The position numbers were made by a program, and so were the translations under genes. A stretch of DNA of 42,124 nucleotides from Alistipes sp. GTDB lineage: Bacteria; Bacteroidota; Bacteroidia; Bacteroidales; Rikenellaceae. This document shows, piece by piece, positions 8,767-17,349 of the stretch (the stretch's first letter is position 1; each line of letters begins with the position of its first letter). The notes below the pieces were generated by a model. The model ran no database searches. It saw nothing but the letters and a program-made list of their open reading frames with translations, and had not been told where the DNA came from. The stretch covers positions 1 to 42,124 of the forward strand of contig JAFQOR010000016.1 in assembly GCA_017403125.1 (NCBI GenBank), read 5' to 3'.

Positions 8767-9945
8767 ATGAAGACAGTTTGTTTCTACTTTCAGGTACACC
8801 AGCCCTGGCGTTTGAAGACCTATCGTTTCTTCCAGATGGGCAAAGACCATAACTACTTGGACGACTTCACAAATCGTTCTATCATGCAGAAGATTGCTCG
8901 TGAGTGCTATCTGCCCATGAATGCATTGTTGTTGAGCCTCATCAAACAGAATAAGGGCGCTTTCCGCTGCTCGTTCTCGATTACGGGTTCGGCCGTTGAG
9001 CAGTTTAAGGCCTACGCCCCCGAGGTCCTCGACTCGTTCAAGGAGCTTGCTGCAACAGGTTGCGTAGAGTTTCTCGGCGAGACCTACTCTCACTCGTTGT
9101 CGTCGCTCTACTCTACCGAGGAGTTCAAGCAGGAGGTTAAGCTCCACTCTGCAATGCTTAAAGAGGAGTTTGGCATAAAGCCCACAGCATTCCGCAACAC
9201 GGAGCTTATCTACTCTGACGATATTGCTGCAACGGTATCGGGCATGGGCTTCAAGACCATGCTTGCCGAGGGAGCCAAACATATCCTTGGCTGGAAGTCT
9301 CCGAACTTCGCCTATACCGACGCCGTTGATAACAAGTTGCGTCTATTGCTCCGCAACTACAAGCTCTCGGACGACATTGGCTTCCGCTTCTCGAACGAGG
9401 GTTGGTCGGAGTGGCCACTAACCGCCGACAAATACGCCTCATGGGTAGCTGCCGAGACGGGCGAGGTGGTAAACATATTTATGGACTACGAGACATTTGG
9501 CGAACACCAGAAGGCATCTACGGGCATCTTCGACTTCATGAAGGCACTGCCTGCTGCATTGATGGCAACCGGCGAGGTGGAGTTCGCCACGGTAAGCGAG
9601 GCAAGCAAGAAGTTGCAACCCGTTGCCGTATTGCACTGCCCCCATGCCATGTCGTGGGCAGATGAGGAGCGCGATGTTACGGCTTGGCTTGGCAACGACT
9701 TGCAGAACGAGGCATTCAACAAGCTCTACGCCTTGGCACCACGCATCCGCAAAACCAAGAACAAGGACTTTGAGTATGTATGGCACTTTATGCAGAACTC
9801 CGACCACTTCTACTACATGGCAACAAAGTGGTTCTCGGATGGCGACGTACACTCGTACTTTAACCCCTATGGCTCGGCATACGAGGCGTTTATCAACTAT
9901 ATGAACGTGCTCGCCGACTTCGAAATCGAGCTCGACAAGCTCTAA
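8767..9945 (+). CDS. GH57 alpha-amylase / glucan-processing enzyme
   Basis: The 392-residue protein has the GH57 conserved regions in order: VHQP at 10-13, GETYSHS at 104, FRNTELIYSDD with the probable nucleophile E146, and MDYETFGEHQ with the probable acid/base D240. No signal peptide is seen, so it acts in the cytosol. GH57 includes alpha-amylases, 4-alpha-glucanotransferases and branching enzymes; at this length and in this operon an amylase-like activity on stored glucan is most likely, but a branching role cannot be excluded. It is the last gene of the glycogen operon and is followed by a strong terminator. Confidence 0.92.
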   Translation: MKTVCFYFQVHQPWRLKTYRFFQMGKDHNYLDDFTNRSIMQKIARECYLPMNALLLSLIKQNKGAFRCSFSITGSAVEQFKAYAPEVLDSFKELAATGCVEFLGETYSHSLSSLYSTEEFKQEVKLHSAMLKEEFGIKPTAFRNTELIYSDDIAATVSGMGFKTMLAEGAKHILGWKSPNFAYTDAVDNKLRLLLRNYKLSDDIGFRFSNEGWSEWPLTADKYASWVAAETGEVVNIFMDYETFGEHQKASTGIFDFMKALPAALMATGEVEFATVSEASKKLQPVAVLHCPHAMSWADEERDVTAWLGNDLQNEAFNKLYALAPRIRKTKNKDFEYVWHFMQNSDHFYYMATKWFSDGDVHSYFNPYGSAYEAFINYMNVLADFEIELDKL

Positions 9946-9960
9946 TCGCCGATAACACAA

Positions 9961-9997
9961 AAATAGTATAGGCAGCAAAAGCTGCCTATACTATTTT
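9961..9997. terminator. Bidirectional intrinsic terminator between the GH57 gene and panB
   Basis: A 16-bp perfect stem (left arm 9961-9976, right arm 9981-9996) with an AAAA loop separates the convergent GH57 gene and panB. An A-run precedes it and a T-run follows, so it can terminate from both sides. Confidence 0.85.
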
Positions 9998-10023
9998 AAT
10001 ATGTGTGAGACCTTACTCCACTC

Positions 10024-10839
10024 CTAATACTGCTCCTTCTCGTTGGGGAAGTCACAGCTCTTTACATCATCGACATAGTGACCTACGGCCTCCGAAATCG
10101 TTGCCCCAAGGTCGGCATAGCGACGCAAGAAACGGGGAGAGAAGGCTTGTGTGATGCCCAACATGTCGTGTGCCACAAGCACTTGACCATCAGTAGCGCC
10201 ACCCGCACCAATACCTATCGTCGGTATGTGTAGCTCCTCCGATACGCGCCTACCAAGTTTTGCGGGAATCTTCTCCAACACAACAGCAAAGCATCCTGCC
10301 TGCTCCAAGAGGTGTGCATCGCGCACCAACTTCTCCGCCTCCGCCTCATCCTTGGCACGCACGTTATATGTACCAAACTTATGGATAGACTGCGGAGTGA
10401 GTCCAAGGTGTCCCATGACGGGAATACCTGCCGATATGATTCGATTTACCGACTCCAAAATCTCCTCACCGCCTTCGAGCTTCACAGCATCTGCCTCTGT
10501 CTCCTTCATAATGCGCACCGCCGAGTCGAGAGCCACCTTCGAGTTACCCTGATAGGTACCAAAGGGAAGATCCACAACAACCAGCGCACGCTCCACGGCT
10601 CGTACTACCGACTTGGCGTGATAAATCATCATATCGAGCGTTATGGGAAGCGTGGTTTCGAAGCCCGCCATAACATTTGCTGCCGAGTCGCCGACGAGGA
10701 TAACATCCACGCCCGCCTTATCGACAATCTTTGCCATAGAGTAATCATAGGAGGTGAGCATGGCAATCTTCTCGCCGCGCTGTTTCATCTCCGTAAGGCG
10801 CAATGTGGTTACCGCCCTGACTGTACTTTCTACCGACAT
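10024..10839 (-). CDS. panB: 3-methyl-2-oxobutanoate hydroxymethyltransferase
   Basis: The 271-residue cytosolic enzyme transfers a hydroxymethyl group from methylene-tetrahydrofolate to 2-oxoisovalerate, giving ketopantoate for pantothenate and CoA. Family signatures include [19 protein letters not shown] at 27, the metal-binding VGDSAANV (D51), [16 protein letters not shown] and the catalytic-glutamate segment [23 protein letters not shown] precedes the C-terminal helices. Length is normal. It sits 48 bp downstream of the DUF5606 gene on the same strand and has no promoter motif of its own that I can see, so the two are probably co-transcribed. Other pantothenate genes are not in the window. 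Confidence 0.95.
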   Translation of the reverse strand: MSVESTVRAVTTLRLTEMKQRGEKIAMLTSYDYSMAKIVDKAGVDVILVGDSAANVMAGFETTLPITLDMMIYHAKSVVRAVERALVVVDLPFGTYQGNSKVALDSAVRIMKETEADAVKLEGGEEILESVNRIISAGIPVMGHLGLTPQSIHKFGTYNVRAKDEAEAEKLVRDAHLLEQAGCFAVVLEKIPAKLGRRVSEELHIPTIGIGAGGATDGQVLVAHDMLGITQAFSPRFLRRYADLGATISEAVGHYVDDVKSCDFPNEKEQY

Positions 10840-10887
10840 AACAACTTCTTAGTTCCGGGGTTAGTGTTTTGGACATCTGCCAAAGGG

Positions 10888-11322
10888 CTACTCCTGCGAC
10901 TCCTGTGCCTCGCCCTGCACATCCTCCTCAGAGGGGAGCTTAAACTCGGTGAAGCCTGCCTCGACAAGCAAGTTGTACCACGCAAAGCACTTCTTCATAT
11001 CCGACACGTGTACGCGGTCACGGTCATACTCGGGCAATACCTTTGCAAACTCCTCCTTGATGCGCTCTGCCGACTCCTTATGCGAGATAGCCTGCTTACC
11101 ACCCGTATAGTTCCAGATGTTGGTAAATACATCTGCCAAGGCGATATCCTCACCCTCGGTAAACATTGAAATCTCGGTAAGAGCACTCACACGCGATGTT
11201 GCCGAAGCATTCATGCGCTTGCCATCAATAAGCGACTCAACAATCACTCCACGCATAGACTGCGCTACATACTTGTACAAACCGGGCTGACCCGAGATTG
11301 CCAATATCTCCTTTAACTCCAT
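10888..11322 (-). CDS. DUF5606 family protein
   Basis: The 144-residue protein begins MELKEILAISGQPGLYKYV, the characteristic opening of DUF5606, a small cytosolic family conserved across Bacteroidota with no assigned function to my knowledge. It lacks a signal peptide or membrane segment. The C-terminal 15 or so residues are acidic and Gln-rich (EEDVQGEAQESQE) and probably disordered. It is the promoter-proximal gene of a probable two-gene unit with panB and is divergent from serB. Confidence 0.85.
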   Translation of the reverse strand: MELKEILAISGQPGLYKYVAQSMRGVIVESLIDGKRMNASATSRVSALTEISMFTEGEDIALADVFTNIWNYTGGKQAISHKESAERIKEEFAKVLPEYDRDRVHVSDMKKCFAWYNLLVEAGFTEFKLPSEEDVQGEAQESQE

Positions 11323-11376
11323 ATACAGTGTAGTTTTTTATGGTGTATTACAAATTGTTTTTAATCTTTATCGCGA

Positions 11377-11384
11377 CAAAGGTA
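11377..11384 (-). promoter_or_regulatory. Putative promoter for DUF5606-panB
   Basis: Minus-strand TACCTTTG is a perfect TAnnTTTG element 55 bases upstream of the DUF5606 start. It lies back-to-back with the serB promoter, 21 bp away. Confidence 0.6.
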
Positions 11385-11405
11385 ATTAAATTTTACAAAA
11401 ATTTG

Positions 11406-11413
11406 TATATTTG
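11406..11413 (+). promoter_or_regulatory. Putative promoter for serB
   Basis: TATATTTG is a perfect TAnnTTTG element 32 bases upstream of the serB ATG. No clear -33 box at standard spacing. Confidence 0.55.
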
Positions 11414-11445
11414 TGCCATAGTAAATAAATTAAAGCGGTATTGGT

Positions 11446-12672
11446 ATGCAGAATAATGAGCTTGAAATCATCCAAATCAACATCTCGGGAGAGGATAAGC
11501 CAGGACTAACCACAGCGCTAACAGATATCTTGGCACACCACGACGCCTTTATCCTTGACATAGGTCAGTCGAACATCCATCGTTCACTGACATTAGGCAT
11601 ACTCTTTCTTACTACCTCCGAACGCTCGGGACAGATAATGAAGGAGCTACTCTTCAAAGCCTCGGAGATGAACATAAACATACGTTTCACACCCATCACC
11701 GAAGAGGAGTATAGCCGCTGGGTGTCGGGACAGGGCAAGAATCGTTATATCATCACACTCATAGGACGCAAGCTCACCGCCGGACACATAGCGCGTGTCA
11801 CGCAGGCAATCTATGACGAAGGTCTTAACATCGACGACATCAGCCGTCTGTCTGGACGTATGCCATTGGACGAAAACGAGCGTGTGCCCAACACCAGCAT
11901 CGAGTTCTCGGTACGTGGCTACCTCGAAGACAAAAGCCGAATACAAAATCGCCTAATGGAGCTTACCGAGGAGGGTGAGGTTGATATTTCGTTCCAGAAG
12001 GATGGCATTTTCCGCCGTTCGCGCCGCCTTATATGCTTCGATATGGATTCGACGCTGATTCGCACCGAGGTTATCGACGAACTTGCAGACCGTGCAGGCG
12101 TGGGCGCCGAGGTACGTGACATCACCGAACGAGCAATGCGTGGCGAAATAGACTTCCGCGAAAGTTTCACCGAGCGTGTGGCACTACTCAAGGGTCTTGA
12201 TGTGAACGTCATGGAGGATATTGCCATAAATCTGCCGATAACCGAGGGTTTGGACCGCATGATGACCATACTCAAACGTGTGGGCTACAAGACCGCAATA
12301 CTCTCGGGTGGTTTCACCTACTTTGGCAACTATCTGCGTAGCCGCTTCGGCTTCGACTATGTATATGCCAACGAGTTGGAGGTCGAGAACGGAAAACTTA
12401 CGGGACGCTACACGGGCGAGATTGTAGATGGCAAGCGTAAGGCGGAGCTGCTGCGCCTATTGTGCCAATTCGAGAATATCGATATACAGCAGTCGGTAGC
12501 TGTTGGTGATGGCGCCAATGACCTGCAAATGTTAAGCACCGCCGGACTCGGCATCGCCTTCCACGCAAAACCCAAGGTACGCGCCACAGCAAGGCAGTCG
12601 ATATCAACCGTTGGTCTTGACGGCATACTCTACTTCCTCGGCTTGAAGGATTCGTGGGTGGATAAGGCATAG
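11446..12672 (+). CDS. serB: Phosphoserine phosphatase with tandem ACT domains
   Basis: The 408-residue protein dephosphorylates O-phospho-L-serine in the last step of serine synthesis. Residues about 8-80 and 100-175 are two ACT-like regulatory domains (the first opens with INISGEDKPGLTTALTDIL), which in the family bind amino acids such as serine. The HAD phosphatase starts near 195 with CFDMDSTLI (nucleophile D199, general acid D201), followed by AILSGGFTYF and VAVGDGANDLQML. This is the long, regulated SerB form. It is followed after only 6 bp by a DUF5689 lipoprotein gene, suggesting co-transcription. With sdaA in the same window, both a serine-producing and a serine-degrading enzyme are present. 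Confidence 0.95.
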   Translation: MQNNELEIIQINISGEDKPGLTTALTDILAHHDAFILDIGQSNIHRSLTLGILFLTTSERSGQIMKELLFKASEMNINIRFTPITEEEYSRWVSGQGKNRYIITLIGRKLTAGHIARVTQAIYDEGLNIDDISRLSGRMPLDENERVPNTSIEFSVRGYLEDKSRIQNRLMELTEEGEVDISFQKDGIFRRSRRLICFDMDSTLIRTEVIDELADRAGVGAEVRDITERAMRGEIDFRESFTERVALLKGLDVNVMEDIAINLPITEGLDRMMTILKRVGYKTAILSGGFTYFGNYLRSRFGFDYVYANELEVENGKLTGRYTGEIVDGKRKAELLRLLCQFENIDIQQSVAVGDGANDLQMLSTAGLGIAFHAKPKVRATARQSISTVGLDGILYFLGLKDSWVDKA

Positions 12673-12678
12673 TTTAAT

Positions 12679-13482
12679 ATGCTGAAAATAGAGCTATTAA
12701 CACTACTATTATTAGTATCGGCAGGGTGTTATCGTCTTGCCGATACTCCTATTCTTACCAACTCAACTACGCCGCCCACACTATCAATTAGCGAGTTCCG
12801 TGACCACTACGTGGGGTCGGGATGCACCTATATCGCCGATAAGATAGTCATGCAGGGGAGAGTTATCTCGTCGGATAGATGCGAAAATTTCTATCGCACA
12901 CTCCTCATTGATGATGGCACTGCTGCCGTAGAGCTTCTTACGGGTCTATATAATACACATGCCGATTACCCCGAGGGTCTGTGCGTAGCTCTTCACGTGG
13001 AGGGCTTGGCTGCAGACTACTCTCGTGGAGTGTTGCAAATTGGGCGTAAATCACCCTCATATAGCCCCTATCCGCTCGACTATCTTGCATCGAGCGTGGC
13101 GATGGACAATGTTGTGGAGCGCAGCCTTGACATTGACCCCATATCGCCCATCACGAGCAAAATATCTTCACTCAACAGCTCGATGTACGGAAGATTGGTA
13201 CGCATAGACTCACTACGGCTGATTGACGCCTCGTCGATAGATACGCTCCGTGGCGACAACCTACGTGATGCACGCTGGTACGGCTATGCCCTCTTTCGGG
13301 ATAAGCAAGGCGACTCCATAGTGGTATATACAAGCGACTACGCCACCTATGCCGACAACAGCATACCACAAGGCTACGTCGCAATACAGGGCATAGTGCA
13401 GGCATCGCTCGCTTCGGACCACTACACAGCAAGCCTTCCACAATTAAAGATGCGTTATGCCGAGGATTGCTCGACATATTAG
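12679..13482 (+). CDS. DUF5689-type lipoprotein
   Basis: The 267-residue protein starts with a hydrophobic signal peptide ending in the lipobox VSAGC (C17), so it should be lipid-anchored. The mature part (ISEFRDHYVGSGCTYIADKIVMQG, shortened here to its start ISEFRDHYV) and a beta-rich pattern (TLLIDDGTAAVELL, VALHVEGLA) resemble DUF5689, an OB-like domain of Bacteroidota surface proteins of unknown function. Residues after the lipid cysteine (YRLADT) are not acidic, so surface export is less clear than for its neighbour. It is 6 bp after serB, and its last 26 bp overlap the next, related gene. Confidence 0.75.
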   Translation: MLKIELLTLLLLVSAGCYRLADTPILTNSTTPPTLSISEFRDHYVGSGCTYIADKIVMQGRVISSDRCENFYRTLLIDDGTAAVELLTGLYNTHADYPEGLCVALHVEGLAADYSRGVLQIGRKSPSYSPYPLDYLASSVAMDNVVERSLDIDPISPITSKISSLNSSMYGRLVRIDSLRLIDASSIDTLRGDNLRDARWYGYALFRDKQGDSIVVYTSDYATYADNSIPQGYVAIQGIVQASLASDHYTASLPQLKMRYAEDCSTY

Positions 13483-14233
13483 CCTGTTTTGTTGTCTTGT
13501 GCTATCAATGGGCATAGGCGTCACTGCGTGCGAGAGCAACGACGAACACGCCTCGACTGTAAACCATAGCATCGCCTATCTGCACTCGCTGTCGCGCAAC
13601 TATACCGTAATCATCGGCGAGGATATCTATGTCGAGGGTTGTATCGTAGCAAACGACATCCTCAACGAGGTGCAAAACACCATAGTTGTTGCCGACAATT
13701 TCGCCGGCGTAGAGGTTAAGATTGAGGGGCAGGAGCTACATAGATACCTACCTCTATTTGCCAAAGTTAGGATTCGCTGTGCAGGTCTGGCACTGGGGCG
13801 CGAAGGAGATTGCTTGGTGCTGGGCATGCCACCCACGTCGGAGTATGTCGCAGACCGCATACCAAGCAGCAGTGCCACAAACTACCTATCGATAACATCG
13901 TTAGACGAGCACCCTCCCGTAATGCAATGTAACATAGGCGATATCACGCCTGCACTACTTCAACGCTACATATCGCTCGAAGATGTAGGCTTTGTCGATG
14001 AGGAGCAGGGAGCAACATGGTGCGAGCACGACACGGCAACGCCACACAGCTACCTCACAACCATACGCCACCTTACCAACGGCATTGATACACTGCAAGT
14101 AGTAACCTCGGGCGAGTGCGACTACGCCTCGACAACGCTCCCCTCGGGTATGCTGCGGTGCGAGGGTAAAATAGAACAGCACGACCACGAGGTCGCGCTG
14201 CGCATCATAAATTACGGGGTAGCATCCTTATAG
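13457..14233 (+). CDS. Second DUF5689-type lipoprotein, tandem paralogue
   Basis: The 258-residue protein has a signal peptide with lipobox VTAC (C25), followed by an acidic stretch (ESNDEH) of the kind that acts as a lipoprotein surface-export signal in Bacteroidota. The mature part echoes its upstream neighbour: IIGEDIYVEGCIVANDI, NTIVVADNFAGVEVKI and VRIRCAGLALG line up with comparable segments there, so I read them as diverged tandem duplicates. The ATG at 13457 overlaps the preceding gene by 26 bp in another frame, implying translational coupling. It converges on rsmA with a 44-bp gap holding only a weak hairpin. Substrate or partner is unknown. Confidence 0.75.
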   Translation: MPRIARHISLFCCLVLSMGIGVTACESNDEHASTVNHSIAYLHSLSRNYTVIIGEDIYVEGCIVANDILNEVQNTIVVADNFAGVEVKIEGQELHRYLPLFAKVRIRCAGLALGREGDCLVLGMPPTSEYVADRIPSSSATNYLSITSLDEHPPVMQCNIGDITPALLQRYISLEDVGFVDEEQGATWCEHDTATPHSYLTTIRHLTNGIDTLQVVTSGECDYASTTLPSGMLRCEGKIEQHDHEVALRIINYGVASL

Positions 14234-14277
14234 CCGTTTTGTCACGACCTATGCGCGATGCCACGCATCAATGCCAA

Positions 14278-15063
14278 CTATCGGTGCTCCGCAACCCAAC
14301 GCGTAAGCTCCACAAAATCGGCAACAGACAACTGTTCGGCACGCATCGTAAAGAAGCGATGCTCCTCGCCACCGAAATCCCCAAATGCCGACTTCAACGA
14401 GTTGCGCAACATCTTGCGACGCTGCCCAAACGACGCCTTGACGACCTTGATAAAGAGTTGCTCGTCGCAATCGAGGCTCCGAACATCGTTGCGCACCAGA
14501 CGTATCACGGCACTCTTGACCTTTGGAGGCGGATTAAAGACCTTCTCGCCCACGGTGAAGAGATACTCGATATCGTACCAGGCCTGCAACAATACACTCA
14601 AAATGCCATACTCCTTCGATCCCGGAGGCTCGGCAAGACGCACCGCAACCTCGCGCTGTATCATACCCACACACTCGGGCACAATATCGCGGTTTTCGAG
14701 CACCTTAAAAAATATCTGCGATGATATATTATATGGGAAGTTGCCGACGATTTTCAGCCTATTGCCATACTCCTGTCTCAAATCCATCTTCAAGAAGTCG
14801 CCCTCGGTAAGACGTGGCGTAAATTCCGGGAAATGGCTATGCAGATACTCCACCGACTCGGAGTCAATCTCGGCACCATAGGTCACAATATCATTGCGTT
14901 GCAACAGAAATTGGGTGAGCACACCCATGCCACAACCAACCTCCAACACCTTATCGGGGCACTCCTCCGTGCCTCCCGAGAGTGACATAGCAATCTTTCG
15001 TGCTATGTTCAGGTCGGTCAGGAAGTGCTGTCCCAACGCCTTCTTTGCCCTTACCTCACCCAT
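14278..15063 (-). CDS. rsmA: 16S rRNA dimethyladenosine transferase
   Basis: The 261-residue enzyme (KsgA) dimethylates the two adjacent adenosines near the 3' end of 16S rRNA during small-subunit maturation. Motifs are AKKALGQHFL at 6-15, the SAM-binding EVGCGMGVLT at 41-50, GDFLKMD at about 88 and the catalytic NFPY at 108-111. FNPPPKVKSAVIRL and FGQRRKMLRNSLK of the C-terminal domain are present. It begins 9 bp after the recQ stop on the same strand, so it is read from the recQ transcript. Length is typical. Confidence 0.96.
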   Translation of the reverse strand: MGEVRAKKALGQHFLTDLNIARKIAMSLSGGTEECPDKVLEVGCGMGVLTQFLLQRNDIVTYGAEIDSESVEYLHSHFPEFTPRLTEGDFLKMDLRQEYGNRLKIVGNFPYNISSQIFFKVLENRDIVPECVGMIQREVAVRLAEPPGSKEYGILSVLLQAWYDIEYLFTVGEKVFNPPPKVKSAVIRLVRNDVRSLDCDEQLFIKVVKASFGQRRKMLRNSLKSAFGDFGGEEHRFFTMRAEQLSVADFVELTRWVAEHR

Positions 15064-15072
15064 CTTTCTACG

Positions 15073-17262
15073 TTAATTGGCTACCTCCGATATAAACTTG
15101 ATGCGCACCAAACGAATCTCCTCCTCGCTATACTCCGAGCCCAACTCCTCGATGGCGGCATCCAACGAGTCGGTCTCGGCATCCTCCTTGAAATACAGAT
15201 AGATATCCTCAACCTTATCCTCGTCCATAATGGTATTCAGATAGTACTGAATATCGAGACGCGTGCCCGAATTGACAATTGCCTCAATCTCGGTCAGCAA
15301 CTCATCCATATCGAGATTACGCGCACGAGCAATATCCTCGAAGTCCATCTTGCGGTCGATGGACTGAATGATAAATATCTTGTTGTTGGACTTGCTTGCT
15401 ACGGACTTAACGACCATATCCTGCGGACGAATAATCTCCTTCTCCTCGACATACGCCTTGATAAGTTCAATAAACTCCGCTCCATACTTCTGTGCCTTGC
15501 CGGCACCAACGCCCGATATGGTCTGCATCTCCTCCATGGTTATAGGGTACTGCACCGACATATCCTCCAACGACGGATCCTGAAAGATGACGTATGGAGG
15601 CAGATTATTCTGCTTAGCTACCTTACGACGCAAATCTTTAAGCATTGCAAAAAGCTCTTCGTCGGCAGCACCTCCACCCTTCATAGCGGCAATCTGTTCG
15701 TTATCCTCCTCCGAATCGTAGTCATGATCGAGAGTAACGGTTACCTTCGTGGGCTTGGCTATATACTTCTCGCCCTTGGCATTTATGGATATAAGACCAT
15801 AGTTCTCGATATTCTTATCGATAAGTCCCATAATCAACGCCTGACGAATAACAGCATTCCAGAAGCGCGGGTCCTTATCCTGTCCTGCCCCAAATATCTC
15901 CAACTTATGATGGCCATAGCTCTTAATCAGCGCCGTAACCTTGCCCAGAAGCAGCGCTACGAGGTGGTCAATCTTGAACTTGTCGCCAATCTCTTTCAGC
16001 GCCTCCAACGCGAGTTGCATCTCCTCGTGAGCATCGACCTTGGGCTTGGGATTACAACAGTTGTCGCAGTTTCCGCAATTATCCTCGCCATACTCCTCGC
16101 CAAAGTAGTGTAACAACGACTTACGGCGACACATCGAACTCTCGGCATACGACACGGTCTCCAACAAAAGCAACTTGCCAATCTCCTGCTCGGCAACAGG
16201 CTTACCCTGCATGAACTTCTCGAGCTTCTGAATATCCTTGTAGCTGTAAAATGTTAGGCAGTGACCCTCACCACCATCACGCCCTGCACGTCCTGTCTCC
16301 TGATAGTAGCCCTCCAACGACTTGGGTATATCGTAGTGGATGACATAGCGTACGTCGGGTTTATCGATACCCATACCAAAGGCAATCGTTGCAACGATAA
16401 CATCGACCCTCTCGTGCAGAAAGGCATCCTGATTATCGGCACGCGTCTGCGCATCCATACCGGCATGGTATGCCAACGCCTTGATGCCATTTGCCACCAA
16501 CAACTCGGCGAGTTCCTCAACCTTCTTACGGCTCAAACAATAGATTATACCACTCTTGCCGCTATGCTGCTTGATAAAGCGAATAATATCGTGATCGACA
16601 TTGTGCTTCGGACGCAACTCGTAGTATAGATTCGGACGATTGAACGACGAACGGAATACCGTAGCATCGGTCATACCGAGGTTTTTCTGTATATCCATCT
16701 GCACCTTGGGCGTTGCCGTTGCCGTGAGGGCAATGAGCGGCGCCGTACCAATATCGTTAATGATGGGGCGTATGCGTCGATACTCCGGGCGGAAGTCGTG
16801 ACCCCACTCCGAGATGCAGTGTGCCTCGTCGATAGCATAGAACGATATCTTTATCTTGCGAAGGAAGGCTATATTATCCTCTTTGGTCAGCGACTCGGGA
16901 GCAAAATAGAGCAGTTTGGTACGTCCCTCCAAAACATCTTGACGCACCTGCGCTATTGCCGACTTGTTAAGCGACGAATTTAGAAAGTGTGCTATGCCCG
17001 ACTCCGTAGAGAAGGTACGCATGGCATCTACCTGATTCTTCATCAAGGCAATAAGTGGCGATATGACAATAGCTACACCATCCATAATAAGCGCCGGCAG
17101 CTGGTAGCAAAGAGATTTACCACCACCCGTAGGCATTAACACAAAGGTATCCTTACCTGCTAAAACATTGTTTATAACAGCCTCCTGATTGCCTTTGAAC
17201 GATGTAAAGCCAAAGTATTCACGCAACTTATCGTGTAACAAACCTGCTTGTTGGGTACTCAT
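15073..17262 (-). CDS. recQ: ATP-dependent DNA helicase RecQ
   Basis: This 729-residue 3'-5' DNA helicase acts in recombination and repair. Walker A is MPTGGGKS at 43-50, the DEAH box is at 145-148 (IDEAHCISEWGHDFRPEY), and motif VI is YYQETGRAGRDG. The RecQ zinc cysteines follow (MCRRKSLLHYFGE then CGNCDNCC). An HRDC domain lies near 535-600 (TISGVGAGKAQKYG). A C-terminal helical extension of about 100 residues (DFEDIARARNLDMDELLTE) resembles the helix-turn-helix tail common in Bacteroidota RecQ. It is first in a two-gene unit with rsmA and is divergent from lptB. Confidence 0.96.
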   Translation of the reverse strand: MSTQQAGLLHDKLREYFGFTSFKGNQEAVINNVLAGKDTFVLMPTGGGKSLCYQLPALIMDGVAIVISPLIALMKNQVDAMRTFSTESGIAHFLNSSLNKSAIAQVRQDVLEGRTKLLYFAPESLTKEDNIAFLRKIKISFYAIDEAHCISEWGHDFRPEYRRIRPIINDIGTAPLIALTATATPKVQMDIQKNLGMTDATVFRSSFNRPNLYYELRPKHNVDHDIIRFIKQHSGKSGIIYCLSRKKVEELAELLVANGIKALAYHAGMDAQTRADNQDAFLHERVDVIVATIAFGMGIDKPDVRYVIHYDIPKSLEGYYQETGRAGRDGGEGHCLTFYSYKDIQKLEKFMQGKPVAEQEIGKLLLLETVSYAESSMCRRKSLLHYFGEEYGEDNCGNCDNCCNPKPKVDAHEEMQLALEALKEIGDKFKIDHLVALLLGKVTALIKSYGHHKLEIFGAGQDKDPRFWNAVIRQALIMGLIDKNIENYGLISINAKGEKYIAKPTKVTVTLDHDYDSEEDNEQIAAMKGGGAADEELFAMLKDLRRKVAKQNNLPPYVIFQDPSLEDMSVQYPITMEEMQTISGVGAGKAQKYGAEFIELIKAYVEEKEIIRPQDMVVKSVASKSNNKIFIIQSIDRKMDFEDIARARNLDMDELLTEIEAIVNSGTRLDIQYYLNTIMDEDKVEDIYLYFKEDAETDSLDAAIEELGSEYSEEEIRLVRIKFISEVAN

Positions 17263-17289
17263 AATTTTTTGTTATGACAAAAATTTACC

Positions 17290-17297
17290 CAAATATA
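17290..17297 (-). promoter_or_regulatory. Putative promoter for recQ-rsmA
   Basis: Minus-strand TATATTTG is a perfect TAnnTTTG element 28 bases before the recQ start, predicting a leader of about 20 nt. Confidence 0.6.
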
Positions 17298-17321
17298 GGA
17301 TATTTTTTTGAAAAATAGTAA

Positions 17322-17329
17322 TAACTTTG
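17322..17329 (+). promoter_or_regulatory. Putative promoter for the lptB-aroA-aroC-prmC-recX run
   Basis: TAACTTTG is a perfect TAnnTTTG element 21 bases before the lptB ATG at 17350. It is back-to-back with the recQ promoter. Confidence 0.55.
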
Positions 17330-17349
17330 TGAAAAATTTACAAAAAAAG

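Noticed and set aside
10312-11169. A 285-codon plus-strand open frame
   Set aside because: It is antisense to panB and the DUF5606 gene, both well supported.
15025-16113. A 362-codon plus-strand open frame
   Set aside because: It is the complement of the recQ 3' half, whose protein is unmistakable; long antisense frames are common at this base composition.
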